Positions 49,516-57,779 of a DNA stretch of 64,000 nucleotides are shown here, piece by piece (positions within the stretch are counted from its first letter, which is position 1; every line of letters starts with the position of its first letter). The position numbers and the translations under genes are program-made. Below the pieces are notes generated by a model, which did not search any database, was not told the origin of the DNA, and worked only from the letters and a program-made list of their open reading frames with translations. Source of the stretch: Sulfomarinibacter sp963741385. GTDB lineage: Bacteria; Acidobacteriota; Thermoanaerobaculia; Thermoanaerobaculales; Sulfomarinibacteraceae. The DNA is taken from contig CAVUHO010000010.1 in NCBI GenBank assembly GCA_963741385.1, forward strand, positions 310,001 to 374,000, written 5' to 3'.

Positions 49516-50250
49516 ATGGCCGATATCCAGACCGGGACCACACCGACGCGACTGCTCGTGGTCGAGGACGACGCACCGCTCGCCGATGGTCTCTGCCGGA
49601 ACCTCAATTTGGAAGGGTTCGGTCTCGAATGCGTCGGCTCCGGCGAGGCCGCTCTCGACGTGCTCGCGCGGGATTCCTCCGCTTTCGATCTGATGATTCT
49701 CGACATCATGCTGCCCGGTCTCGACGGGTTCGACGTGTGCCGTCGGCTTCGTACCGACGGCAGCCGGATTCCTATCCTCTTCCTCACCGCCCGCGGCAGC
49801 GATGCCGACCGCATCCTCGGTCTCCAGGTGGGCGCCGACGACTACCTGACCAAACCGTTCCTGGTCGAAGAGCTCGTGCTGCGGGTCCGCGGCATTCTCC
49901 GCCGCTCCGCGTGGGCGCAAACCCCGGCGCCGACGGGGCCGACCATCAAGGTCGGGGAGCACGCGGTCGACTTGAACACCATGCGCGCCACGACCATCGA
50001 GGGGACCGTACCGCTCACCGAACGAGAGGTGATGCTGGTGCGGTTCTTTGCCGAGAACGAGGGTCGGGTGCTGACCCGCGGTGAGCTTCTGGAGCGGGTC
50101 TGGGGTTATTCGTTCGACACCTCGACCCGGACCCTCGACACCTTTATCCACCGTCTGCGGAAACACTTCGAGGCAGACCCCAGACAGCCCCTCCACTTCC
50201 ACACTGTCCGCGGTGTCGGCTACCGCTTCACTTCCGATCCCGAAGAGTGA
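49516..50250 (+). CDS. OmpR/PhoB-family response regulator
   Basis: A 244-aa DNA-binding regulator: receiver (residues 12-125, VVEDDAPL, phospho-acceptor in MILDIMLPG, Thr in FLTARG, Lys in TKPF) and winged-helix output (145-240, VPLTEREVMLVRFFAENEG, HTVRGVGYRF). No cognate kinase is adjacent. It follows the vWA operon by 56 bp and may regulate it or itself through the upstream direct repeats. High confidence in family, low in target. Confidence 0.93.
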   Translation: MADIQTGTTPTRLLVVEDDAPLADGLCRNLNLEGFGLECVGSGEAALDVLARDSSAFDLMILDIMLPGLDGFDVCRRLRTDGSRIPILFLTARGSDADRILGLQVGADDYLTKPFLVEELVLRVRGILRRSAWAQTPAPTGPTIKVGEHAVDLNTMRATTIEGTVPLTEREVMLVRFFAENEGRVLTRGELLERVWGYSFDTSTRTLDTFIHRLRKHFEADPRQPLHFHTVRGVGYRFTSDPEE

Positions 50251-50264
50251 AACTCCTCGGGATC

Positions 50265-50329
50265 TTCAATTTTGAATTATCGGAGATCGCTCTGAAACGG
50301 GGTTGGGTGGCCGGGAATTCAAAATTGAG
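50265..50329. terminator. AT-rich inverted repeat between convergent genes
   Basis: TTCAATTTTGAATT (50265-50278) pairs with 50316-50329 (13 of 14 bases), enclosing 37 nt. It separates two convergent genes and could terminate both. The right arm is part of the GGGTGG-linked repeat family seen at 28369 and 60908. Confidence 0.45.
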
Positions 50330-50338
50330 AATTGAAAA

Positions 50339-51460
50339 TTAAGAATTCTTCTCGATGCCGAGATCCTTCATCTTCCGCCACAGGGTGACCCGGGAGATGC
50401 CGAGACATTCCGCGGCCTCCTGCATCCGCCACCCACAGCGTTCCACGACTTCACGCAGAACCCTCTCTTCGAGCGCGGCGAGGGGGTTGCCGGTCTTCAT
50501 GAGCTCGTCCACAAGGGCGGTCCTGTGGCCATCCGCCGGCAAGTGGTCGAGATCGATACGGTCGGAGGCGGCGGCAAGAGCGGTCGCCAGCGTCCGTTCC
50601 ACCTCCTCGAGCCCGCTTCCTCCGGCCATCAAGACGAGCTGCTCCAAAGCGGCCGCCGAAAGGCTTCTCCCGGGCGCCATCTCTTCGACCCATGCACCGA
50701 TCATCCGGGCCAGATCGTCGGACAGATCATCGAGCGGCGGCAGTTCCCAGACCTCGTGGCCGTCCAGGCCGTCGTTCAGGGTCGGCGTCCCGACAATGAT
50801 CCGCCAGCCCTCCGGACGGTGCTCGTCGACTTCTGAATAGACCCCGTGCCCGTAGGCGTACACGGTGCCCGGAGGCCACGGCGTCGGGTCGTCCCAGGCC
50901 CCGTCCCAGACGCTGAACAACCCGTCAGGCAGACCCGAAAACCGATGGATGGTCCGCGCCACATCGAGGCACGACGGGCGTTCCCCGACCAGGATGAGAT
51001 CGCAGTCCCTGCCGGCCAATTCCGCGGCCCGCCGGTGCATGCCGACTGCCGTCTCGGACTGGCCACAGGTAAAAAACCCCGGCTGCGGCAGGTTCGGTCG
51101 CAGGATCTCGACCGCGCCGCGGAATTCACCGGTGGCATCGGCAAGCGGGACGACCGTGACGTCGAGATGCAGGGCGCGTCCGTCAAACGTGTGGTAGACG
51201 GTCGCGAAGTTCCGCACCGTCTCCAGACCCGTTTCCAGTGCAAAGGTCAACGGGCAGGCGTTCTCGCAGTCGACGCCGCGGGTCGTCAGCCGGCAACGAC
51301 CGCCGACGGGCTGGCCCTCCTCGTAACCGAGCAATCGTCGCGCCGCCTGGTTCACGTGTTGGAGGATGCGCTGATGATCGAGAACGATCACCGCCTCGTC
51401 AAGCTGATCGAGCACCCGCAGCCAGCCGCCGCCGAGATGATCTCCGGTGTCGAATGTCAC
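50339..51460 (-). CDS. Degenerate NtrC-like regulator: PAS, inactive AAA+-like core, Fis-type HTH
   Basis: A 373-aa protein. A PAS domain (residues 10-120) carries the Cys cluster CRLTTRGVDCENACPL. A central region aligns by order with the sigma-54 AAA+ domain but the Walker A position reads LVGERPSCLDVART instead of GESGTGKE, and no GAFTGA-like loop exists. A Fis-type helix-turn-helix ends it (RMQEAAECLGISRVTLWRKMKDLGI). It should bind DNA but not hydrolyse ATP or contact sigma-54. Start is a GTG with AGGAG nearby; uncertain. Confidence 0.75.
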   Translation of the reverse strand: MTFDTGDHLGGGWLRVLDQLDEAVIVLDHQRILQHVNQAARRLLGYEEGQPVGGRCRLTTRGVDCENACPLTFALETGLETVRNFATVYHTFDGRALHLDVTVVPLADATGEFRGAVEILRPNLPQPGFFTCGQSETAVGMHRRAAELAGRDCDLILVGERPSCLDVARTIHRFSGLPDGLFSVWDGAWDDPTPWPPGTVYAYGHGVYSEVDEHRPEGWRIIVGTPTLNDGLDGHEVWELPPLDDLSDDLARMIGAWVEEMAPGRSLSAAALEQLVLMAGGSGLEEVERTLATALAAASDRIDLDHLPADGHRTALVDELMKTGNPLAALEERVLREVVERCGWRMQEAAECLGISRVTLWRKMKDLGIEKNS

Positions 51461-51563
51461 GCTCCTATAACAGCGCGGGGTTCGGTTTTTATTCGCGTCG
51501 CGGCCGCGCGTGGGTCGGAAATCCGGCCCGTGCTTGCCACCCGACTGCACAAAGGGTTCGCAC

Positions 51564-51779
51564 TCAGCGTTCGATCTCGAACTCCGGTTCGGGGGTTGGT
51601 TCGGGATCAGCGAAGTACAGGGCCGAGTGCGCGATCGGCAGGAACATGACGTGGACCCGACCCTTGATCTCGACCTCGACCTGATAATACCCGCTGGTCG
51701 ATATCGAAACCAACGTCGCCGCGGTGCCTTTGGCATCGATGAGGGGACAGTAGACGGATACCTTACCGGGAATTTCCAT
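51564..51779 (-). CDS. Small conserved-looking protein downstream of the NtrC gene
   Basis: A 71-aa beta-rich protein (KVSVYCPLIDAKG, TLVSISTSGYYQVEVEIKGRVHVMFLP) with an acidic Pro/Glu tail. It could be a PilZ-like or OB-like small domain, but no signature motif is present. The ATG has AAAGGAG before it. It lies 32 bp downstream of the NtrC-type regulator gene. Function unknown. Confidence 0.6.
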   Translation of the reverse strand: MEIPGKVSVYCPLIDAKGTAATLVSISTSGYYQVEVEIKGRVHVMFLPIAHSALYFADPEPTPEPEFEIER

Positions 51780-51811
51780 GCGTCGGCTCCTTTCCCGTGT
51801 TTTCGATTCTA

Positions 51812-53197
51812 TCAGGGTTCGTCCGGGTCGCGGGGTGAGATCTCGCCGTACTCCTTGAGCTTGCGCTGCAGGGTGCGGAGGCCGATTCCGAGAAGCTCCG
51901 CCGCCCGCGCGCGGTGCCCGCTGGTGAAGTCCACCGTGCGCAAGATGAGTTCCTTCTCGACATCGGCCATCGGCCGCGGCGCCCACACCGTCGACTGGGC
52001 CACGATCTCGGGCGCCGTGGTCAGGGCCCGGTACTCCGCCGGAAGATCTTCGAGGCCGATCTCCTCCCCCCGCGAGAACAGCACCATCGACTCGATGACG
52101 TTGCGGAGTTCGCGCACGTTGCCCGGCCAGCTGTGCCGTTTGATGGCCGTCAGCACCGCCGGGTGCACACCTCGGACGGTGCGGCCGAACTCGCGGTTGA
52201 AGAGCTCGAGAAAGTGCTGCACGAAAAGCGGAATATCCTCCCGCCGTTCGCGCAGTGGGGGGATCTCCAGGGTCACCACCTTCAGCCTGAAGAAAAGGTC
52301 CTGCCGGAATCTGCCCAGTTCGACCCATTTTTCGAGGTCGCGGTTGGTGGCCGCCACGAGCCGGAAGTCGACCGGGATCTGTGAGGCGCCGCCGACCCGC
52401 ATGATGTGGCGCTCTTCGAGCACCCGCAGCAGCTTCACCTGGAGGTCCGGCGACAGCTCGGAGATTTCGTCGAGAAAAAGGGTGCCGCCCGAAGCGCGCT
52501 CGATGAGGCCGATGCGGCGCTGGTGGGCGCCGGTAAACGCCCCCTTCTCGTGCCCGAAGAGCTCCGATTCCAGGATCTCGCCGGGAATCGCACCGCAATT
52601 GATGGCCACAAAAGGACCGTCCGCCCGCGGCGAGTTCTGGTGGAGGGCGTTCGCGACCAACTCTTTGCCGGTCCCGGACTCACCCACGACGAGAACCGTG
52701 GAACGCGTCGGCGCCGCCACCCGCGCCCGCTCGAGCAACCGCTCCATCCCGGACGAGTGACCGACGATACCTTCAAACCCGAAGCTTTTCTCGAGACGCT
52801 GGCGCAACCGCCTGTTTTCATCCGACAGGACCCGCCGCTCCAGCTGCAGCTGCACCCGCTGCCGCAGTTCCTGCATCTTGACCGGCTTGGTCAGGTAGTC
52901 GTCTGCCCCCGCCTGCAACGCCGACACCGCGGCATCGACATCCGCGTAGGCCGTGACCAGGAGAAACGGAATGTGGGGGTATTCGGCACGGACCGCGCGG
53001 AGAAATTCGTACCCGTCCATCCCCGGCATGCGGACATCGGAGACGATGGCGTCCACCGCATCACCCTCTGCAAGCCGTTCCAGGGCCTCCTCGGCTGATG
53101 GAAAGGGACGCAGGGTATAGCCCACCCGTTCCAAGGTCCGGGTCATCGCGTCCCGCGACCCGTCGTCGTCGTCCACCAGAAAAATCACTGCCGACAT
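51812..53197 (-). CDS. NtrC-family response regulator (sigma-54 activator)
   Basis: A 461-aa regulator: receiver (residues 4-120; VDDDDGS, phospho-acceptor in IVSDVRMPG, Lys in TKPV), AAA+ domain (145-375; Walker A GESGTGKE, GAFTGA present, GGTLFLDEISE) and Fis-type helix-turn-helix (RARAAELLGIGLRTLQRKL). All sigma-54 activation features are intact. A partner kinase is not adjacent. One base separates it from the ligA stop. It may activate the candidate sigma-54 promoters in the window, or distant ones. Confidence 0.93.
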   Translation of the reverse strand: MSAVIFLVDDDDGSRDAMTRTLERVGYTLRPFPSAEEALERLAEGDAVDAIVSDVRMPGMDGYEFLRAVRAEYPHIPFLLVTAYADVDAAVSALQAGADDYLTKPVKMQELRQRVQLQLERRVLSDENRRLRQRLEKSFGFEGIVGHSSGMERLLERARVAAPTRSTVLVVGESGTGKELVANALHQNSPRADGPFVAINCGAIPGEILESELFGHEKGAFTGAHQRRIGLIERASGGTLFLDEISELSPDLQVKLLRVLEERHIMRVGGASQIPVDFRLVAATNRDLEKWVELGRFRQDLFFRLKVVTLEIPPLRERREDIPLFVQHFLELFNREFGRTVRGVHPAVLTAIKRHSWPGNVRELRNVIESMVLFSRGEEIGLEDLPAEYRALTTAPEIVAQSTVWAPRPMADVEKELILRTVDFTSGHRARAAELLGIGLRTLQRKLKEYGEISPRDPDEP

Positions 53198-53198
53198 G

Positions 53199-55214
53199 TC
53201 ATCTCCCAAAAGAGTCGAGCATCTGCTGCAAGGTGTTTTCGTCGAGGATCTCAACTCCCAGAGTGCCGGCCTTGTCGAGCTTACTGCCCGCGTTCTCCCC
53301 GGCCACGAGGCACGTGGTCCTGCTCGACACCGAGCCGGCGACAGTCGCCCCGAGTGCCTCGAGCTGTTCTTTGATTTCGCGGCGCGGACGGTTCAATGCC
53401 CCGGTGAGGACAAAGACCTGACCGGCGAGAGGCTTGGCGGTTTCCGGCCTCTCCTCCTCCCGCGGTTTGACGCCACGCGCCGCCAGTCGGGCGATCAACT
53501 CGCGATTCTCAGCCGCCGCCAGCCAGCTGCCGACGGACTCTGCGATCACCGGTCCGATACCGTCGAGGCCGACCAGGGCCTCGGTGTCGGCGTCGGCGAG
53601 ATTTGCAACGCTGAGAAACCGCGTCGCGAGGAGCCTGGCCGCGCGTTCTCCGACGTGCGGTATCCCCAACGCGAAGAGCAGCCGGTGCAGCGGCTTCCGC
53701 CGCGCCTCATCGAGCTCGCGCACGAGATTTGCAGCCGACAGTTCGCCCCATCCCGGAAGGCCGGCCAGGACCCCTACGTCGAGATCCCACAGCGAAGCCT
53801 CGTCGGTCACCAGGCCCGCTTCCAGGAGTTGATGCAGCGTCCGACTCCCCAGGCCCTCGATCTCCATCGCGCCACGCGACACGAAGTGCCGCAATCGCGA
53901 CTCCGTCACCCCCGGACAGAGCGGGTTGGGGCAACGGAGAGCAACCTCCTCCACCGCTCTCTCCACGGCTGTCCCGCACACCGGGCAGACGTCGGGCGGG
54001 GAGATCGCTGCAGCGTCCGGCGGGCGTTCCGAGGTCACGACACCGATGATCTTCGGGATCACCTCGCCGCCCTTGGCGACCCACACGGTGTCCCCCACCC
54101 GGACATCGAGACGCGCCACTTCGTCGAAATTGTGCAGCGTAGCCCGCGCCACCGTGGTCCCCGCGATCCGCACCGGCCGCAGCACGGCGACTGGAGTCAG
54201 CACTCCGGTGCGACCGACTTGAATCGTGACGTCCTCCAGGATCGAGGTCTGACCCTCCGGCGGAAACTTGTAGGCTACCGCCCACCGGACGGACCGCGCA
54301 GTGTGGCCGAGCTCTTCCTGTTCGGCAAACCCGTCCACTTTGACGACGATCCCGTCGGTGTCGAAGTCCAGACCGTGGCGTTCTTCCTGCCAACGATCGA
54401 TAAACGCCTCGACGTCGGCAAGCCCGGAACACCTCTGGAACCCCGGACTGACCGGAAAACCGAGGCCGACCAACCAGCTGAGGGCGGCGATGTGGCTCTG
54501 CAGGTGACCACCAGCGGTCCCGACCACCTGGTAGCACCACAGCGACAGCCGGCGCCGGGACGCCGCCCGGGAGTCGAGGAGCCTGATGGACCCCGCCGCT
54601 GCGTTGCGCGGGTTGGCGAATTCCCGTTCGCCGGCGGATCGTCGTTCAGTATTGAGTTCGGCGAACACGCTGCGCGGCAGGTAGACCTCGCCCCGGATTT
54701 CTACGAGCGGCGGCAGTCCCTCGAGCTCGAGCGGCAGCCGCCGAATGGTCCGTGCGTTGGCGGTCACCTCGTCGCCGACCGCGCCGTCCCCGCGGGTCAC
54801 CGCCCTGATGAGCCTACCGTCGGCGTAGACCAGGGAGATCGACACGCCGTCAATTTTGAGTTCGGCGGCCAGACCCGCAGGCTCGCGGCCGAGCTCTCGA
54901 CACACCCGGTCGTGCCACGAATGCAGCTCGTCGCGCGAATAGCTGTTGTCCAACGACAGCATGGGCACCGCGTGCGCCACCTGCTCGAGACCCTCGAGCG
55001 GCGCACCACCAACCCGCCGGGTCGGGGAGTTCGGGCTCTGCAGATCGGGGAATCTCTCCTCGAGGTCTTTGAGCTCGGAAAACAGCTGATCGTACTCGAA
55101 GTCGGAGATCGACGGCTCGGCGAGAACGTAGTATCGATGGTCGTGCTGGCGAATCAACTCGACGAGCCGCTGCACGCGCTGCGCGGCCTTCGTCTGTTCC
55201 GCACCCCTGGTCAT
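53199..55214 (-). CDS. ligA: NAD-dependent DNA ligase LigA
   Basis: A 671-aa replicative ligase that seals nicks with NAD+. The adenylated Lys is in ELKIDGVSISLVY near residue 114. The OB fold (RVGDTVWVAKGGEVIP) is followed by a four-Cys zinc finger (CPVCG, RCPNPLCPG), helix-hairpin-helix repeats (LVGLDGIGPVIAESVG) and a C-terminal BRCT domain (LAGQVFVLTGAL). Length is normal. Overlaps the pcnB stop by four bases. Confidence 0.97.
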   Translation of the reverse strand: MTRGAEQTKAAQRVQRLVELIRQHDHRYYVLAEPSISDFEYDQLFSELKDLEERFPDLQSPNSPTRRVGGAPLEGLEQVAHAVPMLSLDNSYSRDELHSWHDRVCRELGREPAGLAAELKIDGVSISLVYADGRLIRAVTRGDGAVGDEVTANARTIRRLPLELEGLPPLVEIRGEVYLPRSVFAELNTERRSAGEREFANPRNAAAGSIRLLDSRAASRRRLSLWCYQVVGTAGGHLQSHIAALSWLVGLGFPVSPGFQRCSGLADVEAFIDRWQEERHGLDFDTDGIVVKVDGFAEQEELGHTARSVRWAVAYKFPPEGQTSILEDVTIQVGRTGVLTPVAVLRPVRIAGTTVARATLHNFDEVARLDVRVGDTVWVAKGGEVIPKIIGVVTSERPPDAAAISPPDVCPVCGTAVERAVEEVALRCPNPLCPGVTESRLRHFVSRGAMEIEGLGSRTLHQLLEAGLVTDEASLWDLDVGVLAGLPGWGELSAANLVRELDEARRKPLHRLLFALGIPHVGERAARLLATRFLSVANLADADTEALVGLDGIGPVIAESVGSWLAAAENRELIARLAARGVKPREEERPETAKPLAGQVFVLTGALNRPRREIKEQLEALGATVAGSVSSRTTCLVAGENAGSKLDKAGTLGVEILDENTLQQMLDSFGR

Positions 55215-56557
55215 TTCTTGCTCCGCCGGCGGCGGCGCGGCCGGGTCCGGCGGCGGCGGGGCTCGTCGCTCTCGGGAGGAGCCTCGGGTTCATCGCCCCT
55301 GATCTTGGCAAGCCCCCGCGCCCACCCGTTGTGCGCCTCGGGCGTGATGAAACCGAGCGCCTCGGCAAAACCGTGGAGATCCCAGGCAACCTGGAAGTAG
55401 TCCTGATGCGCCAGCTTGAGAACCTGCCGACCCCGCTCGGGGGATCGCCTCATTTTGGTGAGCGTGAACAAGCCCTGGTGCAGCTGGTGAATGGTCAGGT
55501 TGGAAAGGTGCATGCTGGCCGCGGCAGGCTCGAGTATCTCCCGCAAACGTGCCAGGAGCTGCGGGTTGTTGACGCGACCGCTGCCGTCGGTTTCCTCTTC
55601 CGCGAGGCCCAGGAAGCGCGGCAGGAAGAAGGCCCCGATGAGACTCGCGTCGGCAAACTCACGCCCGGCGGCAATTCGTTCGTCCACCATGGTGAGGACC
55701 CGGACGCTCTCGTCGGTGTCCAGAGGGAGGTCGGGGAAGGCCCTCGGAAACAGACCTGCACGGCGCCACGCGGCGTGGATGCCCGCGGCCTGCTCGGAAC
55801 GCAGGCACTCGAGAAGCTCGTAGGTCAATCTCGGCGACGACGCGTCCGTGATCAGGGCCTGCTGGCGCTCGATGGCCTCGACTGTCGGCGGGTCGATTTC
55901 AAAGCCCAGCCGGACGGCGTACTCGAGCGCCCGCATCATGCGCACCGGGTCCTCGATAAACCGCTGGTCGGGGTCGCCGATGGTGCGGATCACACCCCGT
56001 TTCAAATCCTCGATACCGCCGACATAGTCGATGACGCTGAAGTCGGCCAGGTTGTAGAAGAGCGCGTTGATGGTGAAATCGCGGCGTCTGGCGTCTTCCG
56101 CCGGCGTCCCGAATACCACCTCCTCGCGGCGGGGCGGCAGCGATTCGACGGCTGTTTCCTCCTCGGTCGCCTCAGCTTCGCCCTCGTCCCAGTCGTTGGG
56201 TGTCTCCGGTGGCTCAGGGCTGGCGCGAAAGGTGGCCACCTCGACCACATGCCCCCGGAAAAAAACGTGCGCGAGGCGGAAGCGGCGGCCGATGATCCGG
56301 GAATTGCGAAACAGACTCCGGATCTCCTGTGGGCGGGCGTTGGTGGCGACGTCGAAGTCCTTGGGGCGGCGACCGAGCATGAGGTCGCGCACGCTGCCGC
56401 CGACCAGATACGCCAGGTAGCCCGCGCGGTGCAACCTGTAAAGGACCTTGAGGGCCTCCGGCGACACGTCGCCCCGCGACAGCCGGTGCTGCGAGCGTTT
56501 CAGGACCCTCGGTTCGAGGTCCCCGGTGGCTGGATATTCCATGGCGTCGTTCATCAA
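55211..56557 (-). CDS. pcnB: Poly(A) polymerase / CCA-adding enzyme family (PcnB-like)
   Basis: A 448-aa class-II nucleotidyltransferase. The head domain has YLVGGSVRDLMLGRRPKDFDVATNA with the two catalytic Asp, then ARRRDFTINALFYN, DYVGGIEDLKRGVIRTIGDP and RFIEDPVRMMRALEY. The strongly basic C-terminal tail (RRRRTRPRRRRRSKK) is typical of PcnB-type poly(A) polymerases rather than CCA enzymes. It would add A tails to mRNA 3' ends for decay. CCA-adding activity cannot be ruled out by sequence alone. Confidence 0.85.
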   Translation of the reverse strand: MMNDAMEYPATGDLEPRVLKRSQHRLSRGDVSPEALKVLYRLHRAGYLAYLVGGSVRDLMLGRRPKDFDVATNARPQEIRSLFRNSRIIGRRFRLAHVFFRGHVVEVATFRASPEPPETPNDWDEGEAEATEEETAVESLPPRREEVVFGTPAEDARRRDFTINALFYNLADFSVIDYVGGIEDLKRGVIRTIGDPDQRFIEDPVRMMRALEYAVRLGFEIDPPTVEAIERQQALITDASSPRLTYELLECLRSEQAAGIHAAWRRAGLFPRAFPDLPLDTDESVRVLTMVDERIAAGREFADASLIGAFFLPRFLGLAEEETDGSGRVNNPQLLARLREILEPAAASMHLSNLTIHQLHQGLFTLTKMRRSPERGRQVLKLAHQDYFQVAWDLHGFAEALGFITPEAHNGWARGLAKIRGDEPEAPPESDEPRRRRTRPRRRRRSKK

Positions 56558-56626
56558 GTGGTCCAGCTGCTCGTGCGCAGCGCCGTCTCGAGGGCCCTGG
56601 CGAGCCTTGGTTGAAGACGTGCCGGC

Positions 56627-57658
56627 TCAGCCATCGATGGACAGCACGATCTTACCAAATTGATCCGCATTCTCGAGTCGTTGATAGGCCGCCCGGCCTT
56701 CGGCGAGCGGCATGACCTGGTCCACAACCGGGCGCAGTTGATGGGTGGTGACTGCGCTCGTCAACCGGCGCCAGTCGTCCCTCGAACCCATGGTCGAGCC
56801 GATGATGCTGAGCTGATTCCAGAAGATCAGTCGAATCTCCTCCTTGGGGTTGGGGCCGGAAGTGGCGCCGCAGGTGACGATGCGGCCGCCCTTGGCTGCC
56901 GCCTTCAGCGACTGCATCCAGGTCGCCTCGCCCACCGAGTCCACCACCACGTCGGCTCCCCGTTTTCCGGTCAGCCCCCGCACCGCCCGTGCGACCTGGT
57001 CGTCTGCCGGGAGTCCCTCGTCGGCGCCGAGGTCGCGGGCCCGTTGCAGCTTCTCGGGCGACCGTGAGGTCACGATCACGCGGCAACCCGACAGCTTGGC
57101 GAGTTGGAGACAGGCCAGCGAGACCCCGCCGCCGATCCCGTGGATCAATATCGTCTCTCCTGAACGCAGCCCTCCGCGGGTCACCAGCATGCGCCACGCC
57201 GTGAGGTACGTGAGGCCGAAGGCCGCCGACTCCTCCCACGACAGGTGAGCGGGCCGCGGCGCCAGCGAATCGGCTGCCACCACCACCGCCTCGGCAAATG
57301 TTCCATCGTTGTGCTCGCCGAGAACACCGAACGTCACACACAGGCTCTGTTCGCCGGCGCGACAGTAGCCGCAGCGTCCGCACGACAGCCCGGGGTCGAA
57401 CACCACCTCGGCGCCAACTTCGACACCCGTCACCGCCGGGCCCACCGCATCCACCACACCGGCGCCGTCAGCGCCACCGATGTGGGGCAGCCCGATCGGG
57501 ATCCCGGGCATGCCCTTGAGTACGAACAGATCGAGGCGATTGAGCGCCGCCGCTCTGAGCCTTACCCGCACCTCGCCCGGACCCGGTTCGGGTTCGGGTC
57601 GATCCCCGAACTGCAGTTTATCTCCACCACCATGCTCCCGAAAAAACAGCGCTTTCAC
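56627..57658 (-). CDS. Zinc-binding alcohol dehydrogenase-family oxidoreductase
   Basis: A 343-aa MDR-family protein. It has the GroES-like domain, a structural zinc site CGRCGYCRAGEQSLC near residues 92-106, and a Rossmann NAD(P) motif IHGIGGGVSLACLQLAK near 155-170. The catalytic-zinc Cys/His set is only partly visible (LNRLDL where many have a Cys), so it may be a quinone-oxidoreductase-like member. Start GTG with GGAGG four bases upstream. Substrate unknown. It stands alone between pcnB and the Ig-like protein gene. Confidence 0.85.
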   Translation of the reverse strand: MKALFFREHGGGDKLQFGDRPEPEPGPGEVRVRLRAAALNRLDLFVLKGMPGIPIGLPHIGGADGAGVVDAVGPAVTGVEVGAEVVFDPGLSCGRCGYCRAGEQSLCVTFGVLGEHNDGTFAEAVVVAADSLAPRPAHLSWEESAAFGLTYLTAWRMLVTRGGLRSGETILIHGIGGGVSLACLQLAKLSGCRVIVTSRSPEKLQRARDLGADEGLPADDQVARAVRGLTGKRGADVVVDSVGEATWMQSLKAAAKGGRIVTCGATSGPNPKEEIRLIFWNQLSIIGSTMGSRDDWRRLTSAVTTHQLRPVVDQVMPLAEGRAAYQRLENADQFGKIVLSIDG

Positions 57659-57730
57659 GATACCTCCGGTGGTGTGCATTGTATCCGCAATTCCTGCGTC
57701 CCGGCGGGACGCGGGAGCGGCAGAAACACC

Positions 57731-57752
57731 ACACCCCGCCGAAGCGGGGTGT
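57731..57752 (-). terminator. UUCG-loop hairpin after the Ig-like protein gene
   Basis: On the minus strand ACACCCCGC-TTCG-GCGGGGTGT forms a stable 9-bp tetraloop hairpin followed by GGTGTTTCT. It lies 28 bp past the stop of the Ig-like gene and is a likely terminator with a weak U tract. Confidence 0.6.
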
Positions 57753-57779
57753 CGCGGTTCCACGGGTTCGGATTGCCCG

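Noticed and set aside
53196..55400. 734-codon plus-strand open frame opposite ligA
   Set aside because: Mirror of a textbook ligA; contains no recognisable motif.
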